Positions 1 through 6,478 of a stretch of 35,911 nucleotides of DNA are shown in pieces. Every line of letters starts with the position of its first letter. The first letter of the stretch is position 1. Origin of the DNA: CAVQMC01 sp963713505 (GTDB lineage Bacteria; Bacteroidota; Ignavibacteria; Ignavibacteriales; Ignavibacteriaceae); assembly GCA_963713505.1 (NCBI GenBank), contig CAVQMC010000003.1, forward strand, positions 1-35,911, in the 5' to 3' direction. The notes below the pieces were generated by a model that saw nothing but the letters and a program-made list of their open reading frames with translations, made no database searches and was not told the DNA's origin. A program made the position numbers and the translations under genes.

Positions 1-1
1 G

Positions 2-307
2 CTCGGTCTGGTGCCACGCCAGTATTCCACCGGTGGCAAGACCCGTCTTGGTCGGATCACCAAAGCGGGCAACCGGGAGATCCGAAGGTTGCTGGTCCTC
101 GGTGCCACATCGGTGGTGTACCGGGCACCACAGTGGAACAGCACCCTCGGGGTGTGGACGCGGAAGGTTCTGGAGCGCCGTCCCGTCAGGCTGGTGACGG
201 TCGCTTTGGCAAACAAGATGGCGCGCATCGTCTGGGCGTTGATGACGCGCAAAGAGGTCTACCAGGCGGAAGGACGTGCGGCGACCGCGACGGAAGCGGC
301 GGTGTGA
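2..307 (+). CDS. IS110-family transposase, C-terminal part (cut by window edge)
   Basis: The frame is open from base 2 and ends with TGA at 305-307, so the start lies outside the window; the GTG at 11 is only an internal valine. The protein reads LGLVPRQYSTGGKTRLGRIT and continues with a glycine-rich, arginine-rich block and the ALANKMARIVWALM helix. This is the conserved C-terminal Transposase_20 (IS116/IS110/IS902) domain, which carries the serine nucleophile region of these RNA-guided DEDD/serine recombinases. The N-terminal RuvC-like DEDD domain is not in view. Codon use is GC-rich and unlike the genome to the right, so the gene belongs to another replicon. Family assignment is strong; activity cannot be judged. 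Confidence 0.85.
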   Translation, partial: LGLVPRQYSTGGKTRLGRITKAGNREIRRLLVLGATSVVYRAPQWNSTLGVWTRKVLERRPVRLVTVALANKMARIVWALMTRKEVYQAEGRAATATEAAV

Positions 308-361
308 CGTCCTGGCGCCGAGCGGTGGACGTCGGGCGTAAGCCCGGCTGATCCGGCAGGA

Positions 362-380
362 GGCTCTGGTGCAAATAGCC
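362..380. repeat. IS6-family terminal inverted repeat (one end)
   Basis: GGCTCTGGTGCAAATAGCC resembles the GGCTCTGTTGCAAA-type ends of IS6-family elements. It lies 45 bases beyond the transposase stop codon, the usual distance. The partner repeat is not present because the element is truncated. Confidence 0.7.
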
Positions 381-425
381 TGACGAGCCCGAGGTCATGG
401 CTGCCACGCCTGCGGTGTTGTCGCG

Positions 426-1058
426 TTATCGGGCTGCCAAGACTGCTTCCCAGACAGCAGGCGCACGTCGCCCCCGAAGACGCAGCCGACCGAGGTTGAA
501 CTGCCCCTTGTGGATCCGGCGCAGCAATTCGATCCCGGCTATGGTGATCGCCGCGGTCTTGAACCGCTTGAACCCAAGCATCGGACCGATCCGCGACTTC
601 ACGCCCCGATGGTCCTGCTCGATCAGGTTGTTCAGGTACTTCGATGACCGCAGCTTCGTGTCAGCTGGCAGTTCACCGTCAGCCTTCATCTCGCGTACGG
701 CGCGGTGCGACGCGGCATAGCCGTCCAACGTGACGGTCCGCGGACCCGAGCCCTGACCCTTGATCGCCTTGCGGAAGAACGCCTTGGCCGCGGCAACGTC
801 ACGCTTTGGGCTGAGACGGAAGTCGACGGTATTCCCGGCGCGATCAACCGCCCGATAGAGATAGACCCATTCGCCGCGGACCTTCACGTAGGTCTCGTCT
901 ACACGCCAGACGCTCCGGCCGGCTGCACGAAGCGGTTCCAGCGGCGCTCGAACTCCGGCGCATAGTGGTGCACCCACCGCATGATCGTGGTGTGGGCCAT
1001 CGACAGCCCACGCTCGGCCACAAAACCAGCGGCCGCGGCCATATCCTGTTGTCGGGCC
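426..1058 (-). pseudogene. IS6-family transposase, 5'-truncated and frameshifted
   Basis: The C-terminal catalytic part reads WRVDETYVKVRGEWVYLYRA, then a second Asp in VTLDGYAAS and the conserved block ending in LNNLIEQDHRGVKSR, which carries the third acidic residue. This is a complete DDE core of an IS6-type transposase. The N-terminal side (FVAERGLSMAHTTIMRWVHH) is in a different frame, so one base is lost or gained near 915-935, just before WRVDET. The true N-terminus is missing beyond about 1058. Two lesions make the copy non-functional as sequenced. The stop codon is at 426-428 on the minus strand. Confidence 0.85.
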
Positions 1059-1302
1059 TGTTACCTGCGAGCGTCGTGGAAAAGGAATGCTCGCCGATAA
1101 ATGCTCCTCCGGCAACAACATGAAAACCGTCCGCCTCCAGAATGTGTTTGAACTCTATTAACGCATCGTCATAATCGCGGTTTCCGTAAAGAACCACGGC
1201 GACTGCCGTTGCGCCGTTTCCGGAAATTGAGAGCCGACGATCATTGGGAACGCGTCCGGCGTAAACCGGAACGATGCCAGATTTGACAGAAAAACAGTTC
1301 AA
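1045..1302 (-). pseudogene. Flavodoxin-domain fragment of an EFR1-like (flavodoxin plus 4Fe-4S) protein
   Basis: On the minus strand the translation includes VPVYAGRVPN, then AVVLYGNRDYDDALIEFKHI and GAFIGEHSFS. These blocks match the flavodoxin-like domain of EFR1-type ferredoxin-domain proteins, in which the VYAGRVP and YGNR.YDDAL motifs line the flavin pocket. Both ends are cut. The usual N-terminal FSGTGN phosphate loop is absent, and the frame runs out of homology after about RPD, where the IS6 fragment begins. No 4Fe-4S CxxCxxC region is present. The family call comes from motif memory, not a search. Confidence 0.6.
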
Positions 1303-1395
1303 TATATTGAAGAGTCTGCTGAACTTGACATCATCAGTAAGCGTTTTCTAAAAGATGATGTGTACCTGCTTATTGAGGGTGCCAGGAAAGCATGA
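1282..1395 (+). pseudogene. Unidentified protein C-terminus (fragment)
   Basis: A short plus-strand frame reads RFDRKTVQYIEESAELDIIS, continues with RFLKDDVYLLIEGARKA and stops at TGA 1393-1395. The sequence looks coding: acidic and basic residues are mixed in a helical pattern, and base composition differs from both flanks. It has no start codon of its own, and to its left it meets the flavodoxin fragment on the other strand. I do not recognise the family. It is the tail of some gene joined here by the same process that made the rest of the mosaic. Confidence 0.4.
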
Positions 1396-1459
1396 TAACG
1401 CGCCACTTGCTCTCGACGACCTGCAGGGACGTCACGCCGTTGTCTCCGGATGTGTTTTC

Positions 1460-1731
1460 TCAGGAAATACCGAGGTCTTTCCACAGCGCATCCACGCGCT
1501 GTATTACAGCCGCGGACATGCTAATGGGTCGGCCCCAGCGCCGGCTGCTTTCCGCCGGCCACTTGTTGGTGGCGTCAAATCCGATTTTGGAGCCCAGCCC
1601 GGAGACCGGACTGGCAAAGTCGAGGTAGTCAATGGGCGTGTTTTCCACCAGCACGCTGTCGCGCACGGGATCCATTCGGGTGCTGATCGCCCAGATCACC
1701 TCGCTCCAGTTGCGCACGTTGATGTCGTCTT
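1460..1731 (-). pseudogene. UbiD-family decarboxylase, C-terminal fragment
   Basis: The minus-strand translation reads DDINVRNWSEVIWAISTRMD, then DSVLVENTPIDYLDFASPVS and GLGSKIGFDATNKWP, ending WKDLGIS at a stop at 1460-1462. This is the conserved C-terminus of UbiD-type prenylated-FMN decarboxylases (3-octaprenyl-4-hydroxybenzoate decarboxylase and relatives), in which the acidic DxD..W and G.DATNKWP blocks are typical. Only about 90 of roughly 480 residues are present. The fragment is cut at about 1730, where it meets the AT-rich cytochrome gene. Its GC-rich codons show it does not belong to the genome on the right. Confidence 0.8.
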
Positions 1732-2481
1732 TTCTTCTTTTGTTTGGAATTTATAAAGAGATTGAAGCAGAATAGAGTTGGTTGAATGGCATTCAACACA
1801 ATTTTTTAAAGCTTTTTCTTTAGGTAAAATAATATGAGAAACACCTGCACTGCTTTTAGCTGTATGACAATCAATGCAGCGGACAGATTTCCAGTGAAGC
1901 TCTTTATGGGGAAGCCAGCTATGCGCTGAATTTAAATCAGGTAAAACTTCATTTGTAAAATGTTCTATTTTTGTTTCATTATTATGGCATTCCAGGCATA
2001 TCTGATTGTCATATAAAACAGTTTGTTTGATTTCTTTATTTACTCTTGCATGAATTTTAAAACTATGCGGTTCATGACAATTAAAGCAAGTAAACTTATT
2101 CCTAAATTTTTGGTAATGAATACTTTCTTTAAAATCTTTTTCTATAGTTTTAAAACTGAACTTAAATAAATCGGGATTATCCTGATGACAGTTTAAACAA
2201 TATAGATTTTCAGACTTTAAATTTGCCGGATGAGGGAAAGTTTTAAATTTTTCGGAATGACATTGAATGCATTCAAGATCTTTATGATTTGAAGAATAAA
2301 ATTCATGGGGATTGACGGATAAGTTTTTTAACATTCCGCTGCCCGGATCTTTATAACCCAGAGTAGACATGGAATGGCACTTTAAACAATAGGAATTTTG
2401 TTCTTTATTTTCCCCGAATAAAATTTGCTGTATGGCAATAATTAATATTGCAACCGTGACAAACCATTTCAGAAATTTCAT
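1696..2481 (-). CDS. Seven-haem c-type cytochrome, C-terminus lost at chimeric junction
   Basis: This is a probable periplasmic or membrane-anchored electron carrier. Residues 1-22 form a hydrophobic signal or anchor helix (MKFLKWFVTVAILIIAIQQI). Seven CxxCH haem-binding motifs follow, at residues 32, 71, 95, 132, 162, 202 and 228, with many extra His residues that could be distal ligands. Native sequence ends near residue 250 (about base 1732); the last ~11 codons to 1696 read into the foreign UbiD fragment and are not real. The natural protein was therefore longer, perhaps with a membrane cytochrome domain. The gene starts 40 bases after the MerR gene on the same strand, so the two are probably cotranscribed. 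The spacing of motifs fits NapC/NrfH- or NrfB/DmsE-like multihaem proteins only loosely; the substrate is unknown. Confidence 0.85.
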   Translation of the reverse strand: MKFLKWFVTVAILIIAIQQILFGENKEQNSYCLKCHSMSTLGYKDPGSGMLKNLSVNPHEFYSSNHKDLECIQCHSEKFKTFPHPANLKSENLYCLNCHQDNPDLFKFSFKTIEKDFKESIHYQKFRNKFTCFNCHEPHSFKIHARVNKEIKQTVLYDNQICLECHNNETKIEHFTNEVLPDLNSAHSWLPHKELHWKSVRCIDCHTAKSSAGVSHIILPKEKALKNCVECHSTNSILLQSLYKFQTKEEKTTSTCATGAR

Positions 2482-2521
2482 ATGTTTTGATAATCATATT
2501 CATTTGTATTGAAAATATATC

Positions 2522-2980
2522 TCAACTCTTTCTGATGGTACTTGTGATAGCTTCTTTAATCCTTCCGCATTCTGAAAAATTCTTATACACATCGCAATTT
2601 CTGCAGTCCAAATCTTTACATTTATTCTTTATGTGATCAAAAGTCCAGCAGGGTTGAGAATGAGCTTTAAAAGCTTCGCAGTTATTTCTGTCCTCTTCCG
2701 AACAATTGTTAATTTCCCAGCAGGGGATTAAAGAATAGATTGTTTTTATTCCGGCAATACTAATTTTACTGAAATTAATTGCGTTTCTTATACATTTTAA
2801 TCTGGCAATATCCGCTTCTGAATAAAGCCTGTGATTTGATTCTTTTTTAAATGGAATTATCAATCCTTCTTTTTCATACATTCTTAAAGTATGAACTGAA
2901 ATACCTAAAATCTTTGCTGCACTGCTGATAGGGTAAAGAGGTAATTCATATTTTTCTAACTGATCCACTTTAAAGTCCAT
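2522..2980 (-). CDS. MerR-family regulator with Cys-rich C-terminal domain
   Basis: Residues 15-68 are a MerR winged helix (YPISSAAKILGISVHTLRMY, then EKEGLI, HRLYSEADI). The usual long dimerisation helix and small effector domain are replaced by a compact domain with eight cysteines at 87, 93, 101, 111, 121, 126, 129 and 138, including two Cys-Trp pairs (CW at 87 and 111). This resembles the small 'two-CW' zinc- or redox-type modules of some signalling proteins. The protein is 152 aa. No Shine-Dalgarno is visible before the ATG, and a perfect palindrome sits 8 bases upstream. The next gene on the strand encodes a multihaem cytochrome, so I infer a redox- or metal-responsive regulator of that cytochrome and of itself. 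The ligand is unknown. Confidence 0.8.
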   Translation of the reverse strand: MDFKVDQLEKYELPLYPISSAAKILGISVHTLRMYEKEGLIIPFKKESNHRLYSEADIARLKCIRNAINFSKISIAGIKTIYSLIPCWEINNCSEEDRNNCEAFKAHSQPCWTFDHIKNKCKDLDCRNCDVYKNFSECGRIKEAITSTIRKS

Positions 2981-2988
2981 ATTAAATT

Positions 2989-3012
2989 ATTTGATATTTA
3001 TAAATATCAAAT
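2989..3012. promoter_or_regulatory. Perfect 24-bp palindrome, candidate MerR operator
   Basis: ATTTGATATTTA at 2989-3000 is followed directly by its exact reverse complement at 3001-3012, with no mismatch. It lies 8 bases upstream of the MerR start codon and on the far side faces the Nudix gene. MerR regulators bind dyads of this size in their target promoters, so an autoregulatory operator is a reasonable inference. AT-rich DNA makes short palindromes common, but 12 matched base pairs with no spacer are unlikely by chance. Confidence 0.5.
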
Positions 3013-3160
3013 CTTCTGCCAATTCTAGATATAAAATTTTTAACTTAAAGTAATAATTCCTAAATTTTATTTGTCATAAACAAGAAACATGTGATTGTAT
3101 TTCTTTTTGCCGAGAAATAAAAACATTACTAAATTTGTATCAATTAAGAATAGTTTCGTA

Positions 3161-3634
3161 ATGAAAATAATTGCTAATATGGTAGAGACACATATTTTCA
3201 GATCATCTAAAAATAATAGTTGAGTTTTTATTGCTTAAAAGATCTGAAGGTGAAATTTATCCTGGTATTTGGCAAATGGTAACAGGGAAATTCAAAACAA
3301 ATGAAAAAGCATATGAAACTGCATTAAGAGAAATAAAAGAGGAAATCGGATTTATTCCTTTAAAAATGTGGGTAGTTCCAAATATAAATTCATTTTATTC
3401 TCATGAGAATGATGCTCAATTCAATGTACCGGTTTTTGCGGCTTTAGTAGATTGGAGTTCGGAAGTTAAAATTAAGTAAAGAACATTCGGAGTTTCAAAT
3501 GGCTGTTTCCGGAAAAAGCAAAAAAATTATTAGCGTGGCCGGGACAGCAAAAATCAGTTGAAGTTATTACCGATTATTATCTTAATAAAATTAAATTTCT
3601 CAATATTACTGAAATAAATTTAAAGGGTTCGTAA
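3161..3634 (+). CDS. Nudix hydrolase (three frameshifts in the sequence)
   Basis: This is a small hydrolase of nucleoside-diphosphate-linked substrates, most like the NudB/dNTP pyrophosphatase group. The reading starts at ATG 3161 (MKIIANMVETHIFRSSKNN), continues as VEFLLLKRSEGEIYPGIWQM, and contains a full Nudix box: G at KFKTNE..., then ETALREIKEEIGF, matching G-x5-E-x7-REuxEExGu. The C-terminus reads EHSEFQWLFPEKAKKLLAWP and stops at 3632-3634. Single extra bases near 3216-3222, 3468-3471 and 3497-3499 break the frame. Removing one base at each gives 156 residues, a normal length. The substrate cannot be told from sequence. It is divergent from the MerR gene. Confidence 0.75.
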
Positions 3635-3737
3635 AAATTTGTAGAATAGCTTTGAAATTATGTATAAATTTAAAAACTGTATTATAATAATTATTTCCAT
3701 TTAAATTTTTCAAACATTTAAGTTAAAGGAGAACGTT

Positions 3738-4655
3738 TTGGGTTTATTAGTTGTTGGATCTCTCGGACTTGATACTGTTGCTACACCTTTTGATAAAATC
3801 GAGGATGCATTAGGCGGCTCAGCGGTTTACATTTCTCTTGCTTCAAGTTATTTCAGCGGACCAATAAATCTTGTTGGAGTAGTAGGAAGTGATTTTCCTA
3901 AAGAATATATAAAACTTTTAGAAGATCATAATATAGATTTAGAAGGTTTACAGATAATTGACGGCGGCAAAACTTTCAGATGGTCCGGCAAATATCATTA
4001 TGATCTTAATGTTAGGGATACTTTATTAACTGAATTAAATGTATTCGAATCCTTTAATCCCATAATTCCCGATCAATTTAAAAAATCAAAATTTATTTGT
4101 CTTGGAAATATTGATCCTGTTCTGCAGAAAAAAGTTTTAGATCAGATGGAAAATCCACAGTTTATTGTTTGCGACACAATGAATTATTGGATAGAAGGGA
4201 AAAGAGATGATTTAATCTCTTTACTGCCCAGGGTTAATGTTCTGATTATTAATGATTCTGAAGCCCGCTTGCTTGCGCACGAACCCAATTTAATAAAAGC
4301 AGCTAGAGTGATAAGAGAAATGGGTCCGCAAATACTTATTATTAAAAAAGGCGAGCATGGTGCATTGTTATTTACGGAAGATATTGTATTTTCTGCTCCA
4401 GCTTATCCAATGGAAATGATTTATGATCCAACAGGCGCAGGCGATTCTTTTGCAGGCGGGTTTACAGGATACCTTCACAAAACACAAGACGTTTCTCCGG
4501 AAAATTTAAAATGTGCAGTGATTTACGGTAGTTCAATGGCGTCTTTTTGTGTTGAAAAATTCAGTACAAAAGGGTTGGAAGAACTTTCTTATTTAAGAGT
4601 ACAAGACAGATACCATGAATTTATGAATTTGTCCAGGTTCGATGAAACAGAGTGA
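3738..4655 (+). CDS. PfkB-family carbohydrate/nucleoside kinase
   Basis: This is a ribokinase-like kinase that transfers phosphate from ATP to a sugar or nucleoside. GGSA at residues 26-29 and the anion-hole/base motif DPTGAGDSFAGG at 230-241 (catalytic Asp236) are both intact. The length of 305 aa is typical. The start is TTG at 3738, chosen because AAAGGAGAAC lies just upstream and the family N-terminus (LLVVGSLGLDTVA) begins there. The stop overlaps the mtnA start by 14 bases, so the two are translationally coupled. PfkB kinases act in several nucleoside-salvage routes, including archaeal ribose-1-phosphate kinase. Pairing with mtnA suggests salvage of methylthioadenosine or 5'-deoxyadenosine, but the substrate is not predictable from sequence. 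Confidence 0.85.
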   Translation: MGLLVVGSLGLDTVATPFDKIEDALGGSAVYISLASSYFSGPINLVGVVGSDFPKEYIKLLEDHNIDLEGLQIIDGGKTFRWSGKYHYDLNVRDTLLTELNVFESFNPIIPDQFKKSKFICLGNIDPVLQKKVLDQMENPQFIVCDTMNYWIEGKRDDLISLLPRVNVLIINDSEARLLAHEPNLIKAARVIREMGPQILIIKKGEHGALLFTEDIVFSAPAYPMEMIYDPTGAGDSFAGGFTGYLHKTQDVSPENLKCAVIYGSSMASFCVEKFSTKGLEELSYLRVQDRYHEFMNLSRFDETE

Positions 4656-5660
4656 TTATTTTTCTATAAAGTTTGAAGATGATAAATTCATCTTTTTAGA
4701 TCAGACAAAGCTTCCGCTTGAAGAAAGTTATATCTCGACTGATGATTATGAAAGAATTGCTGATGCTATTGAAAGATTGGAAGTAAGAGGTGCTCCCGCA
4801 ATTGGCATTACTGCCGCTTATGGTTTGGCTTTATCTGTTAAAAATGTTTCAAGCCAAAATATAAATGAAAAATTTAATAAAGCTTTTAATAGATTAGCAT
4901 CTACGCGTCCCACCGCAGTAAATTTATTTTTTGCATTAGAAGAACTGAAAAATAGTCTATGAAAAAAATAAAAATATTGAAAATTTATATTTAACTTTAC
5001 TTGATAAAGCAAAAGAAATTCATAATAAAGATATTGAGTATTGCGATAAAATTGGAAAAAACGGATTAGCATTATTCAATAAAAAATCTAACGTATTAAC
5101 CCATTGTAATACAGGTAAATTAGCAACCGGGCGGAATTGGAACGGCATTTAGCGTAATTAAAACTGCTTATGAAAATGGTTTAGTAAATATTGTTTATGC
5201 AGATGAAACAAGACCTTTACTTCAAGGATTAAGATTAACTGCATTTGAATTGGAGAAAAACGGAATTCCTTTTAATGTACAAAGTGATTCTTCTGCAGCA
5301 GTTTTAATGCAGCAGAACAAAATTGATTTAATCATTACAGGTGCTGATAGAATTGCATTAAATGGAGATTCTGCAAATAAAATTGGAACTTATAATTTAG
5401 CGGTTTTAGCAAATTATCATAACATTCCATTTTATATAGCAGCTCCTTCTACAACAATTGATAGAAAAATCCCAACCGGTGCGGATATAAAAATAGAATA
5501 TAGAAACAGAGCAGAATTAACCGAAATAAAAAATATTAAAATTACTCCAGATTCCTATCAAGTATTTTCTCCTGCATTTGATGTAACTCCTTCACATTTA
5601 ATTAATGGAATCATTACCGAAGAAGGAATATTTAAATTCCCTTATAATTTTATTAAATGA
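4642..5660 (+). CDS. mtnA: S-methyl-5-thioribose-1-phosphate isomerase (two frameshifts)
   Basis: MtnA converts methylthioribose-1-phosphate to methylthioribulose-1-phosphate in methionine salvage. The N-terminus has FLDQTKLPLEE and VRGAPAIGITAAYGLAL. The middle has THCNTGKLATGG with the catalytic Cys, then YADETRPLLQGLRLTAFEL. The C-terminal half has ITGADRIALNGDSANKIGT with the catalytic Asp, and ends AFDVTPSHLINGIITEEG. An extra C at 4957 and an extra G at 5129-5131 break the frame; without them the protein is 338 aa, normal for the family. The RGAPAIG and HCNTG signatures favour true MtnA over the related ribose-1,5-bisphosphate isomerase or eIF2B subunits. It overlaps pfkB upstream by 14 bases and recO downstream by 4. 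Confidence 0.9.
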
Positions 5661-6397
5661 GTGAAATAATAAAAACTGAAGCTGTAGTTTTAAGTAAACT
5701 AAACTATGGCGATTCCAGCAGTATTGCTGCTTTATATACAAAGGAATACGGTAAACTTTCTGTTATTATTAAAGGTGCTAGAAGTTCAAAATCAAAAATC
5801 GGAACTTTAGTTGATCCGTTAAATCATATCGGAATTGTAATTTATAAAAAAGATACTAGAGATCTGCAAATTCTTTCCAGTGCCGACATAATAAATCATT
5901 TCCCTAAATTAAAAGAAGATCTTGAAAGTCTAAAATTTGCTTATGCTGTTTTGGAATTGGTAAAAAATTTAACTGTTGAACACGAACACAATTTAAGACT
6001 TTTCAGAGGCATTGTGAGAATCTTAAATTTATTGAATGCATCAAAAGAAAATCCAAAAATACTGTTCTTAAGATTTTTTATGTTCTTTTTAACTGAACTT
6101 GGTTATGAAGTGCAGTTGGACAACTGTTTTAGTTGCGGCAAATCAAATCTTAAAGGTTCTAAGTTGTCATACAATTTTGAAAATGGTATTTTTTGTGAGG
6201 ATTGTAAACAAAATATAATTGAATCTTATTCTTTTAGTGCGGAACTTTTTGACTTGCTGATTTGTCTAAAACATTTTGAGAGCATAGGAAATGCTGGCAA
6301 TGCTTTACTTGATAAAGCTATCAATTTTTTAGAAAAATATTTAAAATATCATGTTCCGGACTTCAAAGGAATTAGTTCAATTCAATTATTTCAATAA
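5657..6397 (+). CDS. recO: DNA repair protein RecO
   Basis: RecO loads RecA and anneals strands in the RecFOR recombinational repair pathway. The N-terminal OB fold begins IIKTEAVVLSKLNYGDSSSI and contains YTKEYGKLSVIIKGAR, the family's DNA-binding strand. A four-Cys zinc site is formed by Cys157, Cys160, Cys180 and Cys183 (CFSCG...CEDC). The 246-aa length is normal. ATG overlaps the mtnA stop as ATGA, pointing to coupled translation, though RecO has no metabolic tie to mtnA. The frame is intact. Confidence 0.92.
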   Translation: MSEIIKTEAVVLSKLNYGDSSSIAALYTKEYGKLSVIIKGARSSKSKIGTLVDPLNHIGIVIYKKDTRDLQILSSADIINHFPKLKEDLESLKFAYAVLELVKNLTVEHEHNLRLFRGIVRILNLLNASKENPKILFLRFFMFFLTELGYEVQLDNCFSCGKSNLKGSKLSYNFENGIFCEDCKQNIIESYSFSAELFDLLICLKHFESIGNAGNALLDKAINFLEKYLKYHVPDFKGISSIQLFQ

Positions 6398-6478
6398 GGA
6401 GATTTTATAGACCAAATTATACTAATGCATTTATGCAGATATAAATAATAGAAAATGAAAACTCATCGGAGGAGAAAA

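Larger units (their letters stand above)
362..1058 (-). mobile_element. IS6-family insertion sequence, truncated
   Basis: An IS6-type terminal end lies at 362-380, just outside the transposase stop codon, and an IS6 transposase fills most of the rest. The element reads right to left. Its other end is missing: homology to the transposase stops at about 1045-1058, where a flavodoxin-type fragment begins in another frame. The second terminal repeat and the N-terminal helix-turn-helix region are therefore absent. The break is abrupt, consistent with a chimeric junction or a deletion. Confidence 0.75.
1..1735. other. GC-rich mosaic of unrelated gene fragments, probable chimeric join
   Basis: This stretch is visibly richer in G and C than the rest of the window. 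It holds pieces of five unrelated genes in mixed orientation: an IS110 transposase C-terminus (+), an IS6 element lacking its transposase N-terminus (-), a flavodoxin-domain piece (-), an unidentified C-terminus (+) and a UbiD C-terminus (-). None of the pieces is a whole gene. The last breakpoint lies in a low-complexity TTCTTTT run at about 1728-1745, inside a multihaem cytochrome gene of the AT-rich genome. Composition also changes from piece to piece, for instance 1282-1395 is less GC-rich than its flanks. Inference: assembly or amplification chimera; a natural junk-accumulating site is less likely. Confidence 0.75.

Noticed and set aside
1..307. Bridge RNA of the IS110 element
   Set aside because: In the IS110 group it is usually encoded upstream of the transposase, outside this window. 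The 54 bases downstream of the stop are too short and show no convincing fold by eye.
1299..1484. Short minus-strand frame over the unidentified fragment
   Set aside because: The opposite strand reads as a more protein-like C-terminus (YIEESAELDIIS...), and this frame is Ser/Arg-rich antisense.
1355..1756. Open frames on the plus strand across the GC-rich end
   Set aside because: They lie opposite the UbiD fragment and other pieces, show no family motifs, and arise from GC-rich antisense codons.
4642..5660. Ribose-1,5-bisphosphate isomerase or eIF2B-like function for the mtnA gene
   Set aside because: VRGAPAIG and THCNTG...ATGG are signatures of true MtnA.
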